Assembly (NCBI RefSeq): GCF_000337575.1
Contig: NZ_AOIM01000037.1
Coordinates: 1 to 64,000, forward strand
From: Natrialba hulunbeirensis JCM 10989
Lineage (GTDB): Archaea; Halobacteriota; Halobacteria; Halobacteriales; Natrialbaceae
DNA: 64,000 nucleotides
Direction of reading: 5' to 3'
Both the position numbers and the translations under genes were made by a program. Below are positions 43,481 through 53,945 of the stretch, in pieces. The notes beneath the pieces are model-generated. The model made no database searches. It had not been told where the DNA came from and saw only the letters and a list, made by a program, of their open reading frames with translations. How positions within the stretch are numbered: the stretch's first letter is position 1; every line of letters starts with the position of its first letter.

Positions 43481-43560
43481 GGTTTGTATTGCGTTATCTG
43501 AACGTGTATTGCGTTATCTGAACGCGTCTTGCGTTATCTGAACGCGTCTTGCGTTATCTG
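43481..43560. repeat. Tandem 20-base repeat, 4 copies
   Basis: Units of 20 bases begin at 43481, 43501, 43521 and 43541. All end in GCGTTATCTG and differ only in the first ten bases. The last three are nearly identical. They lie just after the cyclo-ligase gene. Confidence 0.9.
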
Positions 43561-44089
43561 CAACGCGTCGTCTGTCGACGATCACTATATCGCTACGATC
43601 ACCGCGTGAGGACAGCGACGGCGACGGCGTCGGCGACAGCTCTCGCTCAGAAACGAAGCGAACTCGGGACACAAGCGCGTCCCGAGTCAACTGCCACACC
43701 GCGGAATGTGGCGCAGGCCGGTGCAGTGTAGCCCGCGTCACAACGGTGTGGCGATGGTGGGGGGAAGGGTGCTGTGGTGGGATTGCTGGAAGTCACGGGA
43801 GTTGGCGTTGGGTGCCTTGGGTGAGGGTAGCCCGTCGACCTCCATCGAGTACTATCGCCGGGACCTACTTGAACTGCCGTGATGGTCGAACCATCTTGCA
43901 CCGGATTTCGCCCGATTTAAGCCAGATTTAATCGCTGGATTCGAACCAGAGGACCGTTCACAGACGGTGAAACCGACTTTCGTTCAGTTTGTCGGTCCGC
44001 TCCGGCGAGTGTGGCAGTATTTGCCGATTCATATACTCCGTGCCGTGGGTACAGATAGACTAGAAGAACGAGCGAGGCTGCCGGGTAAC
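43561..44089. other. Long gap with no supported gene
   Basis: This 529-base stretch, with the repeat before it, makes a 630-base gap. It has short GGCGACGGCGTCGGCGACA-type low complexity near 43617-43640, a G-rich tract (GGTGGGGGGAAGG region, 43755-43790) and a TGGATTCGAACCAGA patch near 43935. All open frames are under 90 codons with poor composition. No tRNA fold could be built. Confidence 0.45.
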
Positions 44090-44437
44090 TTATTCGACGA
44101 GTTCTTCTGCGACGACCGTCGCTGACATCAGCCGCGGATCGATCGCCAGATCGAGCTGTCCCTTGACGAACTCGGGAACAGTCCGTCGCGCGTAGGTGAC
44201 CGTCCGCAGATCGTCGGTGAGATCGCAGACGATCGGAATCGTCGTCGCCTGATCGATATCGGTCAGCACGTACAGGTCGGCGTCGACGATCCCAGCTTCC
44301 TCTAGCTGTGGCCGTGTGATGACACCGTTGAGTCTGGTGACCGTGACGCCTTCGTTCTCGAGTGCCGCGCCGATCTCGTCCTCGTCGGGACCGGCGACGA
44401 TGGCCTGTCGGTTCTGATTGGGGTTGGCCTCGCTCAT
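44090..44437 (-). CDS. Small Rossmann-like (TrkA-N/DUF7126-type) protein
   Basis: This 115-residue protein has a shortened nucleotide-binding pattern: [25 protein letters not shown], then [26 protein letters not shown]. This resembles a TrkA-N-like domain and a haloarchaeal family that I recall as DUF7126, sometimes mislabelled as CTP synthetase because of its position. It overlaps guaAb by four bases and ends the operon pyrG-guaAb-this gene. A regulatory role in nucleotide synthesis is possible but not shown. Confidence 0.75.
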   Translation of the reverse strand: MSEANPNQNRQAIVAGPDEDEIGAALENEGVTVTRLNGVITRPQLEEAGIVDADLYVLTDIDQATTIPIVCDLTDDLRTVTYARRTVPEFVKGQLDLAIDPRLMSATVVAEELVE

Positions 44438-45351
44438 TCGTACTCGATCGTTGCCGGTGGCTTGTGGGTCACGTCGTAGACGACGCGGGCCACGTTCTCG
44501 TTCTGGCCGGTGATGCGCGACTGGATGCGCTGGAGGGTCTCCCAGTCGATTTCCTGTGCGCGCGCGGTCATCCCGTCGCGTGACTCGACGGAGCGAACGG
44601 AGACGACCCAGCCGTGGACGCGGTTGTCGCCCTTGACGCCCGTGGCCTTACCGATCACTGCGGCGAGGGCCTGCCACGGCTCGTACTCCTCGAGTTCCTC
44701 TTCGACGACGTGACAGGCGTGGCGAGCGACCTCGAGTTTCTCTTCGGTGACTTCGCCGATCACGCGCACTGCGAGACCGGGACCGGGGAACGGCATCCGT
44801 TCGGCGACGATTTCGTCGAGGTCCAGGTGGCGCGCGACCTCGCGCACTTCGTCCTTGTAGAGGTCGCGGACGGGTTCGACGATGCCGTCGAAGTCGACGA
44901 CATCCGGGAGTCCGCCGACGTTGTGGTGGGACTTGATCCCGCCCTCGCTCTCGATACGGTCAGGGTAGATCGTCCCCTGAACGAGGTAGTCCGCATCGGC
45001 CTCGGTCGCCTCGCGTTCGAACTCGCGGATGAACTGCTCGCCGATGATCTCGCGCTTCTTTTCGGGGTCGATCACACCCTCCAGGGCGTCGAGGAACCGA
45101 TCCTTCGCGTCGACGATCCGCAGCGAGTCCATGTAGTCGAACGTCTCGCGGATCTGGTCGGTCTCGCCCTTGCGCATCAGGCCGGTGTCGACGTAGACCG
45201 GCGTGAGCTGGTCGCCGATGGACTCGTAGGCGAGCGCTGCGGCGACCGACGAATCGACACCGCCCGAGAGGGCGATGACGGCGTTTGCGTCGCCGATTTC
45301 GTCTTCGATCTCTGCGACTGCTTCCGGGACGAACGTCTCTGTGTCTACCAT
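44434..45351 (-). CDS. guaAb: GMP synthase, ATP pyrophosphatase subunit (B)
   Basis: This 305-residue synthetase half of archaeal split GMP synthase converts XMP to GMP with ammonia from a separate glutaminase subunit. The PP-loop is [19 protein letters not shown] at about 23-41. The C-terminal dimerisation domain has [19 protein letters not shown] and ends [17 protein letters not shown]. The glutaminase subunit is not in the window. Its ATG overlaps the pyrG stop by one base (TAATG). Confidence 0.95.
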   Translation of the reverse strand: MVDTETFVPEAVAEIEDEIGDANAVIALSGGVDSSVAAALAYESIGDQLTPVYVDTGLMRKGETDQIRETFDYMDSLRIVDAKDRFLDALEGVIDPEKKREIIGEQFIREFEREATEADADYLVQGTIYPDRIESEGGIKSHHNVGGLPDVVDFDGIVEPVRDLYKDEVREVARHLDLDEIVAERMPFPGPGLAVRVIGEVTEEKLEVARHACHVVEEELEEYEPWQALAAVIGKATGVKGDNRVHGWVVSVRSVESRDGMTARAQEIDWETLQRIQSRITGQNENVARVVYDVTHKPPATIEYE

Positions 45352-47051
45352 TAGTGTGTAACCTCCGTTTCAGTGTCTGCGTCGGTGTCGCTGTCTGCAT
45401 CGTGCTCCGCGCCCGTCGACGCGCTTCCGTCGTTCTCGTCGACGATCGCCTCAACCAGCCCGAGGAACGGCGGGCTCGGCTGGCCGGGCCGTGACGTATA
45501 CTCGGGGTGGAACTGCGTCCCGAGGAAGTACGGGTGGTCCTCGAGTTCGAGAATTTCCATCCGGTTGCCCGCGGTACCGGAAAACGTCAGCGGCTCCTCC
45601 TCGAATTCATCGAAGTACTCGGGATTGACCTCGTAGCGGTGGCGATGACGCTCGGAACAGGACGTATCCTCGTACAGTTCGTAGGCGAGCGTCTCCGGTT
45701 CGATCACCGTCGTATGCTCACCGAGGCGCATCGTGCCACCCATGTCCTCGACCTCGTACTGTTCGGGCAGAATGTCGATGACCGGGTGTGCTGTCTCCTC
45801 ATCCATCTCTGCGGAGTGGGCGTCCGCGTAGCCGAGGACGTTCCGCGCGTATTCGACGACGGCCATCTGGAAGCCAAGACAGAGCCCGAGGAACGGCACG
45901 TCGTTCTCGCGGGCGTACCGAACCGCCTCGATCTTGCCTTCCGTCCCCCGCATACCGAAGCCGCCAGGGACGATGACGCCGTCGACCGACTCGAGTTGAT
46001 CGTCGTGGCCGTCGGCGAGTTCGCCGGCTGGCACCCAGTGGACGTTCACGTCGACGCCGACCTCGAAGCCGGCGTGTTTGAGCGATTCGTGAATCGACAT
46101 GTAGGCATCGGTCAGGTCGTACTTGCCGACCAGCGCGATGTCGACCGCGCCGTCTTTCTCGGTCGTGACGATCTCGCGCCAGTCGTTTGCGCGTTCGCCC
46201 TCCGGCAGTGCCTCCTCGGCGAGACCGAAGTGCTCTAAGACGTACTGGTCGAGTCCTTCCTCTTCGACCATTAGCGGCACGTGGTAGACGTCCTCGACGT
46301 CGGGGTTCGAGAAGACGGCCTCCGTCGGAATGTCACAGAACAGCGCGATCTTCTCTTTGGTCTCGGAGTCGAGTTTGTCCTCACAGCGGCCGACGATCAC
46401 GTCGGGCTGAAGTCCGATCGAGCGGACCTCCTTGACGCTGTGCTGGGTCGGCTTGGTCTTCTGCTCGCCGTTTTTCGAGTAGGGGACGAGTGTGACGTGC
46501 GTGAACAGAATGTCTTCTTCGTCCTCCTCGTGGGCGAACTGACGTAGGGCCTCGAGATAGGGCATTCCCTCGATGTCCCCGACCGTCCCACCGACTTCGA
46601 TGATACAGACGTCGGTTCCTTCGGCGGCCTCGCGGATGCGCCGCTTGATATCGTCGGTGATGTGGGGGATGATCTGGACCGTCTTCCCGAGGTAGTCTCC
46701 GGCACGCTCCTTCTCGATGACGTGCTGGTAGGTTTTCCCGGTGGTGATGTTGTGGTCCGAGGTCATGTCGATATCGAGGAATCGTTCGTAGTTCCCCAGG
46801 TCGAGGTCGACCTCGCCGCCATCCTCCAAGACGTACACCTCTCCGTGTTGGTACGGATTCATCGTCCCCGCGTCGACGTTCAGGTACGGGTCGATCTTCA
46901 CGGCGGTAACGTCGAACCCGGCGTTTTTGAGGAGTCGGCCGGTGCTCGCGGCCGTAATCCCCTTTCCGAGTCCCGACATCACGCCGCCGGTGACGAAGAT
47001 GAACTTGTTCCCCAGTGAGGGGTCATAATGAGTGTCCGGTTCCGTCGGCAT
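45351..47051 (-). CDS. pyrG: CTP synthase
   Basis: This 566-residue enzyme makes CTP from UTP, ATP and glutamine. The amidoligase domain (about 1-285) has [20 protein letters not shown] and the Mg site region [22 protein letters not shown]. The glutaminase domain (about 310-535) has the nucleophile Cys in [17 protein letters not shown] and the pair in [14 protein letters not shown]. The C-terminus has an acidic tail of about 30 residues. It is the first gene of the operon with guaAb. Confidence 0.97.
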   Translation of the reverse strand: MPTEPDTHYDPSLGNKFIFVTGGVMSGLGKGITAASTGRLLKNAGFDVTAVKIDPYLNVDAGTMNPYQHGEVYVLEDGGEVDLDLGNYERFLDIDMTSDHNITTGKTYQHVIEKERAGDYLGKTVQIIPHITDDIKRRIREAAEGTDVCIIEVGGTVGDIEGMPYLEALRQFAHEEDEEDILFTHVTLVPYSKNGEQKTKPTQHSVKEVRSIGLQPDVIVGRCEDKLDSETKEKIALFCDIPTEAVFSNPDVEDVYHVPLMVEEEGLDQYVLEHFGLAEEALPEGERANDWREIVTTEKDGAVDIALVGKYDLTDAYMSIHESLKHAGFEVGVDVNVHWVPAGELADGHDDQLESVDGVIVPGGFGMRGTEGKIEAVRYARENDVPFLGLCLGFQMAVVEYARNVLGYADAHSAEMDEETAHPVIDILPEQYEVEDMGGTMRLGEHTTVIEPETLAYELYEDTSCSERHRHRYEVNPEYFDEFEEEPLTFSGTAGNRMEILELEDHPYFLGTQFHPEYTSRPGQPSPPFLGLVEAIVDENDGSASTGAEHDADSDTDADTETEVTH

Positions 47052-47324
47052 ACCGAGTGTCCGCGTGAGCGGTTGAAAACGATTTCGGGACCGGACGGCC
47101 TCCGACAGCGATTGTCACCCTCGCCGGCCAGTTGTTCACTGTCCTCTCACCAGGCCACAGACACTGTTCTCTCACCCAACCCACACACCTGTAAGCTATC
47201 GTCCCACGACCGCCCACAGAACCGTACAAAACCGATTCAGTCACCGACGTGTCCGAATTATTTTGTAGTGTGCCCGAGATATCCGCATAACGCACAGTCC
47301 GACGGTTTCCCCTCCACCGACACC

Positions 47325-48320
47325 ATGTCCGACCGCACCCCTGACCTCAGTTTCAAAGCCGGCTTCGGGTTCTACCTCGGCATCATCGCCGCTGGCATCA
47401 CTGCACTCGGCTCCGTCGCAGCCGGTGCCGGAACGGCCACCATCCTCGTCACGACACCGAGCACCGTCGTCGCCGCCCTGCTCTTCTCGCTCATCTTCGG
47501 CGACCGACTCGGCGACCTGCCCGAACGACTCGGTGCTAACCGTCGTCGCCGTCTCACCTGGTACCTCCCCACCCTCGGGTTCGGTGCCAGTACAATCGCG
47601 CCTGCCATGGGTGTACTCGAGTCCACCGGCCGATTCACGCTCACGGCAGGGCTCTTTACGCTTCTCAGCGGAGCCGTTACGCTGGGCATTTCCCAGATGG
47701 CCCGCAATCGGCACATCGACGCAGTGACGCCGGATGAACCGGTCGTGTCGTGGCAATGGCGCCGACCGTCGTTCAAGAGCGGGTTCCAGGGAGCGATTTT
47801 GCTCGGCTTCACGATCTTGACGGTCATTTTCGGCCTTGGCTCGCTGCTCGTTGGCGACGGGTCGAGCGCCTGGATTCTCCTCTACGCGCTCATCCCGGCG
47901 TTCATGTGGCTGAGTGACCGGTATGGCTGGAGATGGGGCGTCTGGGAGGAGCCGAGTGCGGATAGCCAGTGGGGGACGACCACCCTCGAAGCATACGAGG
48001 ACGGCCTGCTCGTCGACAACTTCGAGCGGCGACTCGTTTCCTGGGACCGCATTGGTGAGATTCGGCTCACTGACGACGAGTTGATCATCGAACGCGACCG
48101 ATGGTTCGACGTCCGCTGTGAGCGCTCGGTGATCGACGATCCGGAGTCACTGCGTGCAACCCTCGTTCGCCTTCGGGATGGAGAGTGGCGGGACGCACAC
48201 GACGAGTGGAGCGACCACGGCTCCGACGTGGCATCCGACCGCGAGCACGAGCGCAACTCCGACACTGAACGCACAGAAAACCGAGCAGGTGCTGCTGATC
48301 CAGAACTCGATCCAAACTAA
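47325..48320 (+). CDS. Membrane protein with C-terminal PH-like region, unknown
   Basis: This 331-residue protein has about six hydrophobic segments in the first 200 residues: FKAGFGFYLGIIAAGITALGS, TILVTTPSTVVAALLFSLIF, and a pair near 85-120 and 145-185. A soluble part (about 205-290) follows, with LEAYEDGLLVDNFERRLVSWDRIGEIRLTDDELIIER. This alternation of strands resembles bacterial PH-like domains. The end is acidic and disordered. The start at 47325 (MSDRTPDLSFKAGFGF) is chosen over a longer frame. The function is unknown. Confidence 0.65.
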   Translation: MSDRTPDLSFKAGFGFYLGIIAAGITALGSVAAGAGTATILVTTPSTVVAALLFSLIFGDRLGDLPERLGANRRRRLTWYLPTLGFGASTIAPAMGVLESTGRFTLTAGLFTLLSGAVTLGISQMARNRHIDAVTPDEPVVSWQWRRPSFKSGFQGAILLGFTILTVIFGLGSLLVGDGSSAWILLYALIPAFMWLSDRYGWRWGVWEEPSADSQWGTTTLEAYEDGLLVDNFERRLVSWDRIGEIRLTDDELIIERDRWFDVRCERSVIDDPESLRATLVRLRDGEWRDAHDEWSDHGSDVASDREHERNSDTERTENRAGAADPELDPN

Positions 48321-48461
48321 CTGACCGAGGTCGTCGAGGCAGCCAAGGGAGTCGGGTAGTCGAGATAGTTGATTCAACCCAGAGGCGTCTCTCCAATGGC
48401 TATCACATCGCCTCACAAAATAGCAGCACAGTCTGTTATAACTAACCGCGAGCCAGCGCCG

Positions 48462-50285
48462 TTACTTGCCCCAGAACGGATCTCGGCTGCGCTGTTTGTC
48501 CAGATACATATTCAGCGCCTCGAGTTCGTCGCCGGGAATCTCGCTCGCCAGTTCCTGTTCTAATATCTTTGCGTGCTTTTCTGGAATTTCGATCCAGAGC
48601 TCGTCGTCTTCTTCGATCTGGCGGCCGACAGTCGGGCCGTCGATTGCGACCGAGACGCGGTTGCCCGCGCGCGCTTCGTCCACGTCCTCACCCTGTTCCT
48701 GAATACCCTTGACCTGGCCGACGCGGTCGGGTTCGTTCCCCTCGAATTTGACCACGTTCGCGTTGTTCTGGACGGTGCCGGAGTTGACTTCGACGCCGAC
48801 GACGGCTGGGTCGTTCTGGCGGAAGGTGTGATCCGGAAGGATGCGGAACCGGGCTGGTCGCACGATGTTCTCGAGTATCGTGTCCTGCTGGGCGCGCTCG
48901 AGTTCGTCGACGTACTCCTCGTACTCTTCGATGAGCTGGTAGATGACCTCGTCGGTGAACACCGTCACGTCCTCGGTCTCTGCGCGCTGTTCGGCGTCGG
49001 CGAGCGTCTCGACGTTGAAGCCGAGGATCGCGCGCTCTTTTGGCTCCTCTGCGGTGGAGGCGACCGAAATATCTCGTGGTGCGACATCGCCGACCTCGGC
49101 GCGAACGATTGGGACTTCTGCTTCGCCCAGTGCGTCGGCCATCGCCTCGAGACTGCCGAGGGTGTCGGCTTTGACGACGACGCCCTGTTCTTCGGTGTCG
49201 ACGGCGATATCCGCGAGTTCGGCCTCGACTTCGTCGACGACCTCGTCCAGTTCGCGGTTGCGGACGACGCGAACCGGCGCGCCGGCCATTGCGTCTGCGA
49301 GTTCGGGTGCGGCGACCTTGATACCGGAGGCGGCCGAGATCTCGTCGACCTTTTCGAACCGGCTCTCGGTTCGAATCTCAGCGAGTGGACGGGGCTGAAG
49401 CAGCGCGCGCACGTCGGTGACAATCGGCTGGTTCATCCCACCGACGACGATCTGGTCGTCGGCCTTGATCGTGCCGTCGTAGAGGACGATGTCGATCGTC
49501 GTCCCGAAGCCTTTCTCCTCTTTGACCTCGAGGACGGTGCCGACGCCGGGACCCTGCACGTCGATCTCCATCTCCTCTTTCATGTATCGTTGGGAGAGCC
49601 CCATCATGACGGCGAGCAGGTCAGGGACGCCTTCCCCGGTCATCGCCGAGACGGGGACGACGCCGACGTTGCGCTGGAAGTTCTGCACGCGCCAGTAGAG
49701 ATCGGCGGAGAAGTCCTCGTCCGAGAGGTTGCCGATGATCTCGTAGAGGCTCTCGTCGAGGCGAGAGCTAACGCGGTCTGACTGGGCCTCGTAGGTCGCG
49801 TTGATCGGCGAGTCCTCGTTCGCGTTCCAGCCGGGAACGGTGTCGATCTTGTTCGCCGCGACGATGAACGGCGTCTGGGAGCGCTTGAGAATATCGAGCG
49901 CCTCGAGTGTCTGCGGCTGGAAGCCGTCGTTGACGTCGACCACGAGGATGGCGATGTCTGCCAGCGCGCCACCCCGGGAGCGAAGCGTGGTAAAGGAGTG
50001 GTGTCCCGGCGTGTCGATAAACAGCAGCCCCGGCAGGTCGAAGTCGTCCGGGTTGACGAGGTCACCCGCGATAGAGGAGACGACGTCGAGCGGGACGGCC
50101 GTTGCCCCGATGTGCTGGGTAATCGCGCCTGCTTCACCCTCGATGACCGCGGAGCCGCGGATCTTGTCGAGGAGACTTGTCTTGCCGTGATCGACGTGTC
50201 CAAGGACGGCGACGATCGGCGTTCTGAGAGATGTGGGATCGTGCGATCCCGCGCCCGTGTCCGTGTCCGTATCGGTATCCGACAT
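48462..50285 (-). CDS. infB: Translation initiation factor aIF5B/IF-2
   Basis: This 607-residue GTPase promotes subunit joining. The N-terminus has a short Asp-Thr repeat tail. The G1 motif is VLGHVDHGKTSLLDKI near residue 30, followed by switch I GAITQHIGATAVP, G3 FIDTPGHHSFTTLR and G4 AANKIDTV. Domains II-IV follow: GVGTVLEVKEEKGFGTTIDIVLYDG and the C-terminal VLRPARFRILPDH-like segment. The start at 50285 follows the DNA ATG before SDTDTD. It is divergent from the PRC-barrel gene. Confidence 0.96.
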   Translation of the reverse strand: MSDTDTDTDTGAGSHDPTSLRTPIVAVLGHVDHGKTSLLDKIRGSAVIEGEAGAITQHIGATAVPLDVVSSIAGDLVNPDDFDLPGLLFIDTPGHHSFTTLRSRGGALADIAILVVDVNDGFQPQTLEALDILKRSQTPFIVAANKIDTVPGWNANEDSPINATYEAQSDRVSSRLDESLYEIIGNLSDEDFSADLYWRVQNFQRNVGVVPVSAMTGEGVPDLLAVMMGLSQRYMKEEMEIDVQGPGVGTVLEVKEEKGFGTTIDIVLYDGTIKADDQIVVGGMNQPIVTDVRALLQPRPLAEIRTESRFEKVDEISAASGIKVAAPELADAMAGAPVRVVRNRELDEVVDEVEAELADIAVDTEEQGVVVKADTLGSLEAMADALGEAEVPIVRAEVGDVAPRDISVASTAEEPKERAILGFNVETLADAEQRAETEDVTVFTDEVIYQLIEEYEEYVDELERAQQDTILENIVRPARFRILPDHTFRQNDPAVVGVEVNSGTVQNNANVVKFEGNEPDRVGQVKGIQEQGEDVDEARAGNRVSVAIDGPTVGRQIEEDDELWIEIPEKHAKILEQELASEIPGDELEALNMYLDKQRSRDPFWGK

Positions 50286-50431
50286 GATGAACCACCAGAG
50301 AAGGTCTTGTCTAGAGGTCTGCCGGGCGGTAGTTAAACCCATCGTCACGCTCTGGAAGTCTGGAAGCCGATTCGCCCCGATCAGTCCAAAACAAGACGAC
50401 GATCGGACACGACTCCTTTCTGAGCCCGAGG

Positions 50432-50440
50432 TTTTTAATA
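50432..50440 (+). promoter_or_regulatory. TATA box of the PRC-barrel/nob1 pair
   Basis: TTTTTAATA is centred about 27 bases before the ATG at 50464, consistent with leaderless transcription of the two-gene unit. Confidence 0.6.
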
Positions 50441-50463
50441 CCGATTAGTAAATACGAGTATGC

Positions 50464-50709
50464 ATGAGTGAGATACTCGCTGAAAATCTCTCGGGCAAGT
50501 CCGTCATGGGATCGGACGGCACCGAGCTGGGCCTGCTGTACAACATCACGATGGACCTCAAATCGGGGCAACTCCACGACCTCGTTATCGAACCCGACGA
50601 CGAACTGCCAGAGCGGGCCGTCGACTTCAATGTCGACGACGCCGGCCGGTTTCTCGTCTCCGTCAGCCGCGTTCAGGCGGTGAAAGATTACATCGTCGTT
50701 CAGCGCTAA
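50464..50709 (+). CDS. PRC-barrel domain protein
   Basis: This 81-residue protein is a single PRC-barrel: LSGKSVMGSDGTELGLLYNITMDLKSGQL, then DLVIEPDDE and VSRVQAVKDYIVVQR. Free-standing archaeal PRC-barrel proteins are common and often lie beside RNA-processing genes. RNA or ribosome association is suggested but unproven. It is four bases before nob1, so the two are almost certainly co-transcribed. Confidence 0.9.
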   Translation: MSEILAENLSGKSVMGSDGTELGLLYNITMDLKSGQLHDLVIEPDDELPERAVDFNVDDAGRFLVSVSRVQAVKDYIVVQR

Positions 50710-50713
50710 GGGC

Positions 50714-51172
50714 ATGTACGTTCTCGACTCCTCGGCTTTTATCCACGACTTCCACACGACAGAACAGACTGCAACCATCCCTCTCGTCCGCGACGAACTC
50801 GAGGACGAGAGCGCCTATCGCTACGACGCGATGGAGGGCTCGGGAATGCACATCCACATTCCCAACGACGATACGACCGAGAAGGTCCGCCGGGCAGCCA
50901 AAGAGTCCGGCGACCTCGGCGTCCTCTCCGATACGGACATCAGGCTCGTCGCCGCGAGTTTCGAACTCGACGCCACGCTCGTCACCGACGACTACGCGAT
51001 GCAAAACGTCGCAGAAAAGCTCAACGTCGCCGTCGAAGTGATCGCCCGCGAGGGTATCGACGAACAGCGCCACTGGCACTACCAGTGTCAGGGCTGTGGC
51101 CGCGAGTTCGACGAGGAAAAGGATCGCTGTCCGATCTGTGGCTCCGGACTCGCGCGCAAGAATCCATCGTAG
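50714..51172 (+). CDS. nob1: Ribosome maturation endonuclease Nob1
   Basis: This 152-residue PIN-domain ribonuclease matures the 3' end of 16S rRNA. The PIN acidic residues are in MYVLDSSAFIHD, IPLVRDELED, SDTDIRLVAASFEL and LVTDDYAMQNVA. The zinc ribbon near the C-terminus has YQCQGCGREFDEEKDRCPICGSG. Length is normal for archaeal Nob1. It shares a transcript with the PRC-barrel gene. Confidence 0.95.
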   Translation: MYVLDSSAFIHDFHTTEQTATIPLVRDELEDESAYRYDAMEGSGMHIHIPNDDTTEKVRRAAKESGDLGVLSDTDIRLVAASFELDATLVTDDYAMQNVAEKLNVAVEVIAREGIDEQRHWHYQCQGCGREFDEEKDRCPICGSGLARKNPS

Positions 51173-51427
51173 CGTCGTCTCAACAGCCACTGACACGACG
51201 GATTCCCACCACCCCGCCAGCCCGTCGTCCTGTCAGCCTGCTCGCCTGGCGAGTGGTAACTTCGTGGGGTCACTCGAGTACCGGTTGCAATCTTGCGTTC
51301 CCGACTATGACTCATTGTCTCGGCGCTGTGCATCGCTGTTCACGGCTCCTCGTCACCGCTTGCCACTGCTCAGCGATCGTACCGAAACGAAACTGTCACA
51401 AAAGCAGTGTGCCCACCTGCTGGCGGC

Positions 51428-52546
51428 TCAGCCGTAGATCAGGTAGAGATTCGCGAAGAGAATCGCGTTGTACACACCGTGGACGACCGACGGCACGAGC
51501 AGGTTGTCGGTTCGTTCGTAGAGCGTGCCGAGCACGAGCGAGAGGCCAAAGATGACACCGAGGCTCGCGATGACCGCACCCGGACCGGCGGTCGCGTAGG
51601 CGAGGACGTGGACGCCGGCGAAGATGACGCTCCCGGCGACGATTGCACCGACACGAGAGAAGGTGTCGTACAGCGCCTTCTGGATAACGTTCCGGTACAG
51701 TAGCTCCTCGAACGGTCCGATCACGAGTAGCGACGCCGGAATCAACACGAGCAGGATTTCGGGGTTCTCCGCGGCCTGCTCGGTCGTCCCGTGGTCTGCA
51801 CTCTCGACACCGACCGTCTGAAAGGCCAGTGAAATGGTCATCAACACGCCAAAGAGGAAGACGAGCCCGCCCACCGTCCAGATCACGTCCCACTTCGTCG
51901 GGACGCGAAGATCGAGGAACTCGAGTCCCCGGTCGGTGACGGAGAGGTAGATGCCGGCGATGATCGCAGTCCCGAGCGCCATGCCGAGCTGGGCGATGAC
52001 GAGGAAGCCGGGAGTCGAGAGGCCGCCGACGACTTCTATCACTGGGAGTGCGAGGAAGACGCCGGCGAGTTCGGCGGCGAAGAGTCCGGTTACTCCGAGC
52101 AGCGTCAGTACGACCATCTGCGAGCTACGGTCTCTGAGCCCTGCGGCGCTGATTTCGAGGGCGGCAGCGACACCGATGCCGACTGTGAGGCCGGCAATGA
52201 GGAAGCCGGCCATGAGGAGCGAGACTGACGTCGAGAGCCCAGGCAACTCGGTCGAGGCGGTGAGTCCCTGATTCAGCGCGTAGGCAGTACAGAGGAGGAC
52301 GCCGCCGCTGGCGGCGGTTGCAGCCCAAGCGGCAATCCGATGTGTTCCACTCCCGTAGCGACTCGCGAGGAAGGCACCGACAGCGACGACGGCGAAGACG
52401 GCCGCTGCGACGACTGCGGGGTCGGTAACCCCTCGGGTGGCGGGGACGAGCACAGTCGCCGCCATCACCGCCGAGAGGCCGGTTCCGATGCCCGGGACGG
52501 CGTCGGTCGCGACCGACCCGGACTCGGTCCGTGCGGTTTCGGTCAT
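51428..52546 (-). CDS. CPBP family intramembrane protease
   Basis: This 372-residue membrane protein has about ten hydrophobic segments. The CPBP (Abi/CAAX-protease-like) motifs are near the C-terminus: GPFEELLYRNVIQKAL (EExxxR), VIFAGVHVLAYATAG (FxxxH) and NLLVPSVVHGVYNAILF (HxxxN). It may cleave prenylated or other membrane substrates, or play a role in peptide immunity; no bacteriocin-like gene is adjacent. The start at 52546 (MTETARTESGS) is chosen. It follows pgi in the same direction with a 91-base gap. Confidence 0.9.
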   Translation of the reverse strand: MTETARTESGSVATDAVPGIGTGLSAVMAATVLVPATRGVTDPAVVAAAVFAVVAVGAFLASRYGSGTHRIAAWAATAASGGVLLCTAYALNQGLTASTELPGLSTSVSLLMAGFLIAGLTVGIGVAAALEISAAGLRDRSSQMVVLTLLGVTGLFAAELAGVFLALPVIEVVGGLSTPGFLVIAQLGMALGTAIIAGIYLSVTDRGLEFLDLRVPTKWDVIWTVGGLVFLFGVLMTISLAFQTVGVESADHGTTEQAAENPEILLVLIPASLLVIGPFEELLYRNVIQKALYDTFSRVGAIVAGSVIFAGVHVLAYATAGPGAVIASLGVIFGLSLVLGTLYERTDNLLVPSVVHGVYNAILFANLYLIYG

Positions 52547-52637
52547 ACGTGTCTGTTCGTGTGAGTACTCATATGGGCTCCGCATCCGGAACTCAACGTC
52601 TGTTCGCAGGTAGGATCGAAGGGAGATCCTGGCGCTG

Positions 52638-53945
52638 TCAGCGCTCGATGCGCAGTTCAGTTTTCTCGGCGACCGCCTCAGCTTCCTCGAACTCGCCACC
52701 ACCGAGCAGGCCGCGCGTCGCCTTCTTCGCCCACTCGACCGCCGGCTGCTCGAACGTATTCACGCCGTAGAGTTCGCCCGCGAGCACGCACGCCGCTTCC
52801 ATTCCGTACAGCAGGCCGCCGAGTTCGAACTCGTCGACGCGTTCGATTTCGACGCGGACGTTTGGCCGGCCCGCCGCAGCGAGACTCGCCTCCGTCGCCT
52901 CGAACTCGGCGTCGAGTAACTCTCCGAGCGTCGCGTCGCCGAGGTAGGCAAGGTCGTCGACGTCAGTGTCCGGAATCTCCCGGTCCGCTCCCTCCTCGGC
53001 GGAGACGAACGTGACCAGTTTATCCCGCGGCCCAGCCCGGTAGAGCTGTAACTGCGAGTGCTGGTCCGTCGCCCCGAGCGCACGAACGGGCGTCTGCCCA
53101 AGGTCGTCCTTTCCTAGACTCTCCGCCCAGAGCTGGGCGAACCACTCGGCGTACGTCTCGAGTGACTCCGCGTAGGGCATCATCGCGTTGATGCCGGCAC
53201 CGCGCGCGTCGAGCGCGTAGGCCGTTGCGCCGTAGGCGTAGGCCGGACACTCGAACAGCGAGCCGGTCAGCGTCTCGGCCTCCGCGGCCGCGCCCTCGAG
53301 AAGGGCGTCCAGATCGTGGCCACAGACGGCGGCGGCGACCATACCGACCGCCGAGAGCGCAGAGAACCGTCCTGGGACGCCATCAGGAACCTCGAGCGAT
53401 GGCAGATCGTGGCGGTCTACGAGGTCACGAAGCGGTCCTGACTCGCCGGTCGTGACGATCGTTCGCTCGGTCCAATCGACGCCGGCGGACTCGAAGGCCT
53501 CACGGACGACGAGGAAGTTCGCGAGCGTCTCCGCGGTGGTCCCGGAGCGAGAGACGACGTTGACGACGGTCGTCTCGAGATCGAGGCGCGCGAGTTCGCT
53601 CGTGAGCCACTCGGGGTCGACGTTGTCGAGGTAGATCGCCTCCGGATCGTCCGCCCCGTTCAGCGCGTCGGTAATCGTCGCTGCGCCGAGCGCGCTGCCG
53701 CCGATACCGACGGTGATGATGGCACTCGTCTCGGGTCCGGTAACGCGGTCGGCAGCGAGCCGGATCTCGTCGGTATCCGTCCGCTCCGGCAGATTGAGCG
53801 CTTCGTAGCCGTGCTCGCCGGCGTCCATGCCGGCCTCGATTCGCTCGTGTGCGACCGCCACCTGGTCATCTATGGACTCGAGTGCCTCCCGAGAAATGCC
53901 CGGCGAGGCGACGCTCGCGAGTGCGTTTCCGATGTCGACGTTCAT
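52638..53945 (-). CDS. pgi: Glucose-6-phosphate isomerase
   Basis: This 435-residue phosphosugar isomerase has two SIS domains. The first has IITVGIGGSALGAATITDAL and VVNVVSRSGTTAETLANF. The second has the conserved ALGATDQHSQLQLYRAGP, which carries the PGI active-site His. The C-terminal lysine is in VEWAKKATRGLL. It interconverts glucose- and fructose-6-phosphate, most likely in gluconeogenesis in a haloarchaeon. The length is slightly short but matches archaeal enzymes. Confidence 0.95.
   Translation of the reverse strand: MNVDIGNALASVASPGISREALESIDDQVAVAHERIEAGMDAGEHGYEALNLPERTDTDEIRLAADRVTGPETSAIITVGIGGSALGAATITDALNGADDPEAIYLDNVDPEWLTSELARLDLETTVVNVVSRSGTTAETLANFLVVREAFESAGVDWTERTIVTTGESGPLRDLVDRHDLPSLEVPDGVPGRFSALSAVGMVAAAVCGHDLDALLEGAAAEAETLTGSLFECPAYAYGATAYALDARGAGINAMMPYAESLETYAEWFAQLWAESLGKDDLGQTPVRALGATDQHSQLQLYRAGPRDKLVTFVSAEEGADREIPDTDVDDLAYLGDATLGELLDAEFEATEASLAAAGRPNVRVEIERVDEFELGGLLYGMEAACVLAGELYGVNTFEQPAVEWAKKATRGLLGGGEFEEAEAVAEKTELRIER

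Noticed and set aside
43930-43955. T-arm-like TGGATTCGAACCAGA, possible tRNA or tRNA fragment
   Set aside because: Only the T-loop region fits. No matching acceptor stem, D-arm or anticodon arm could be drawn on either strand.
51428-52546. CPBP protease as part of a bacteriocin or defence system
   Set aside because: No precursor peptide, transporter or other defence gene is adjacent; the neighbour is pgi.
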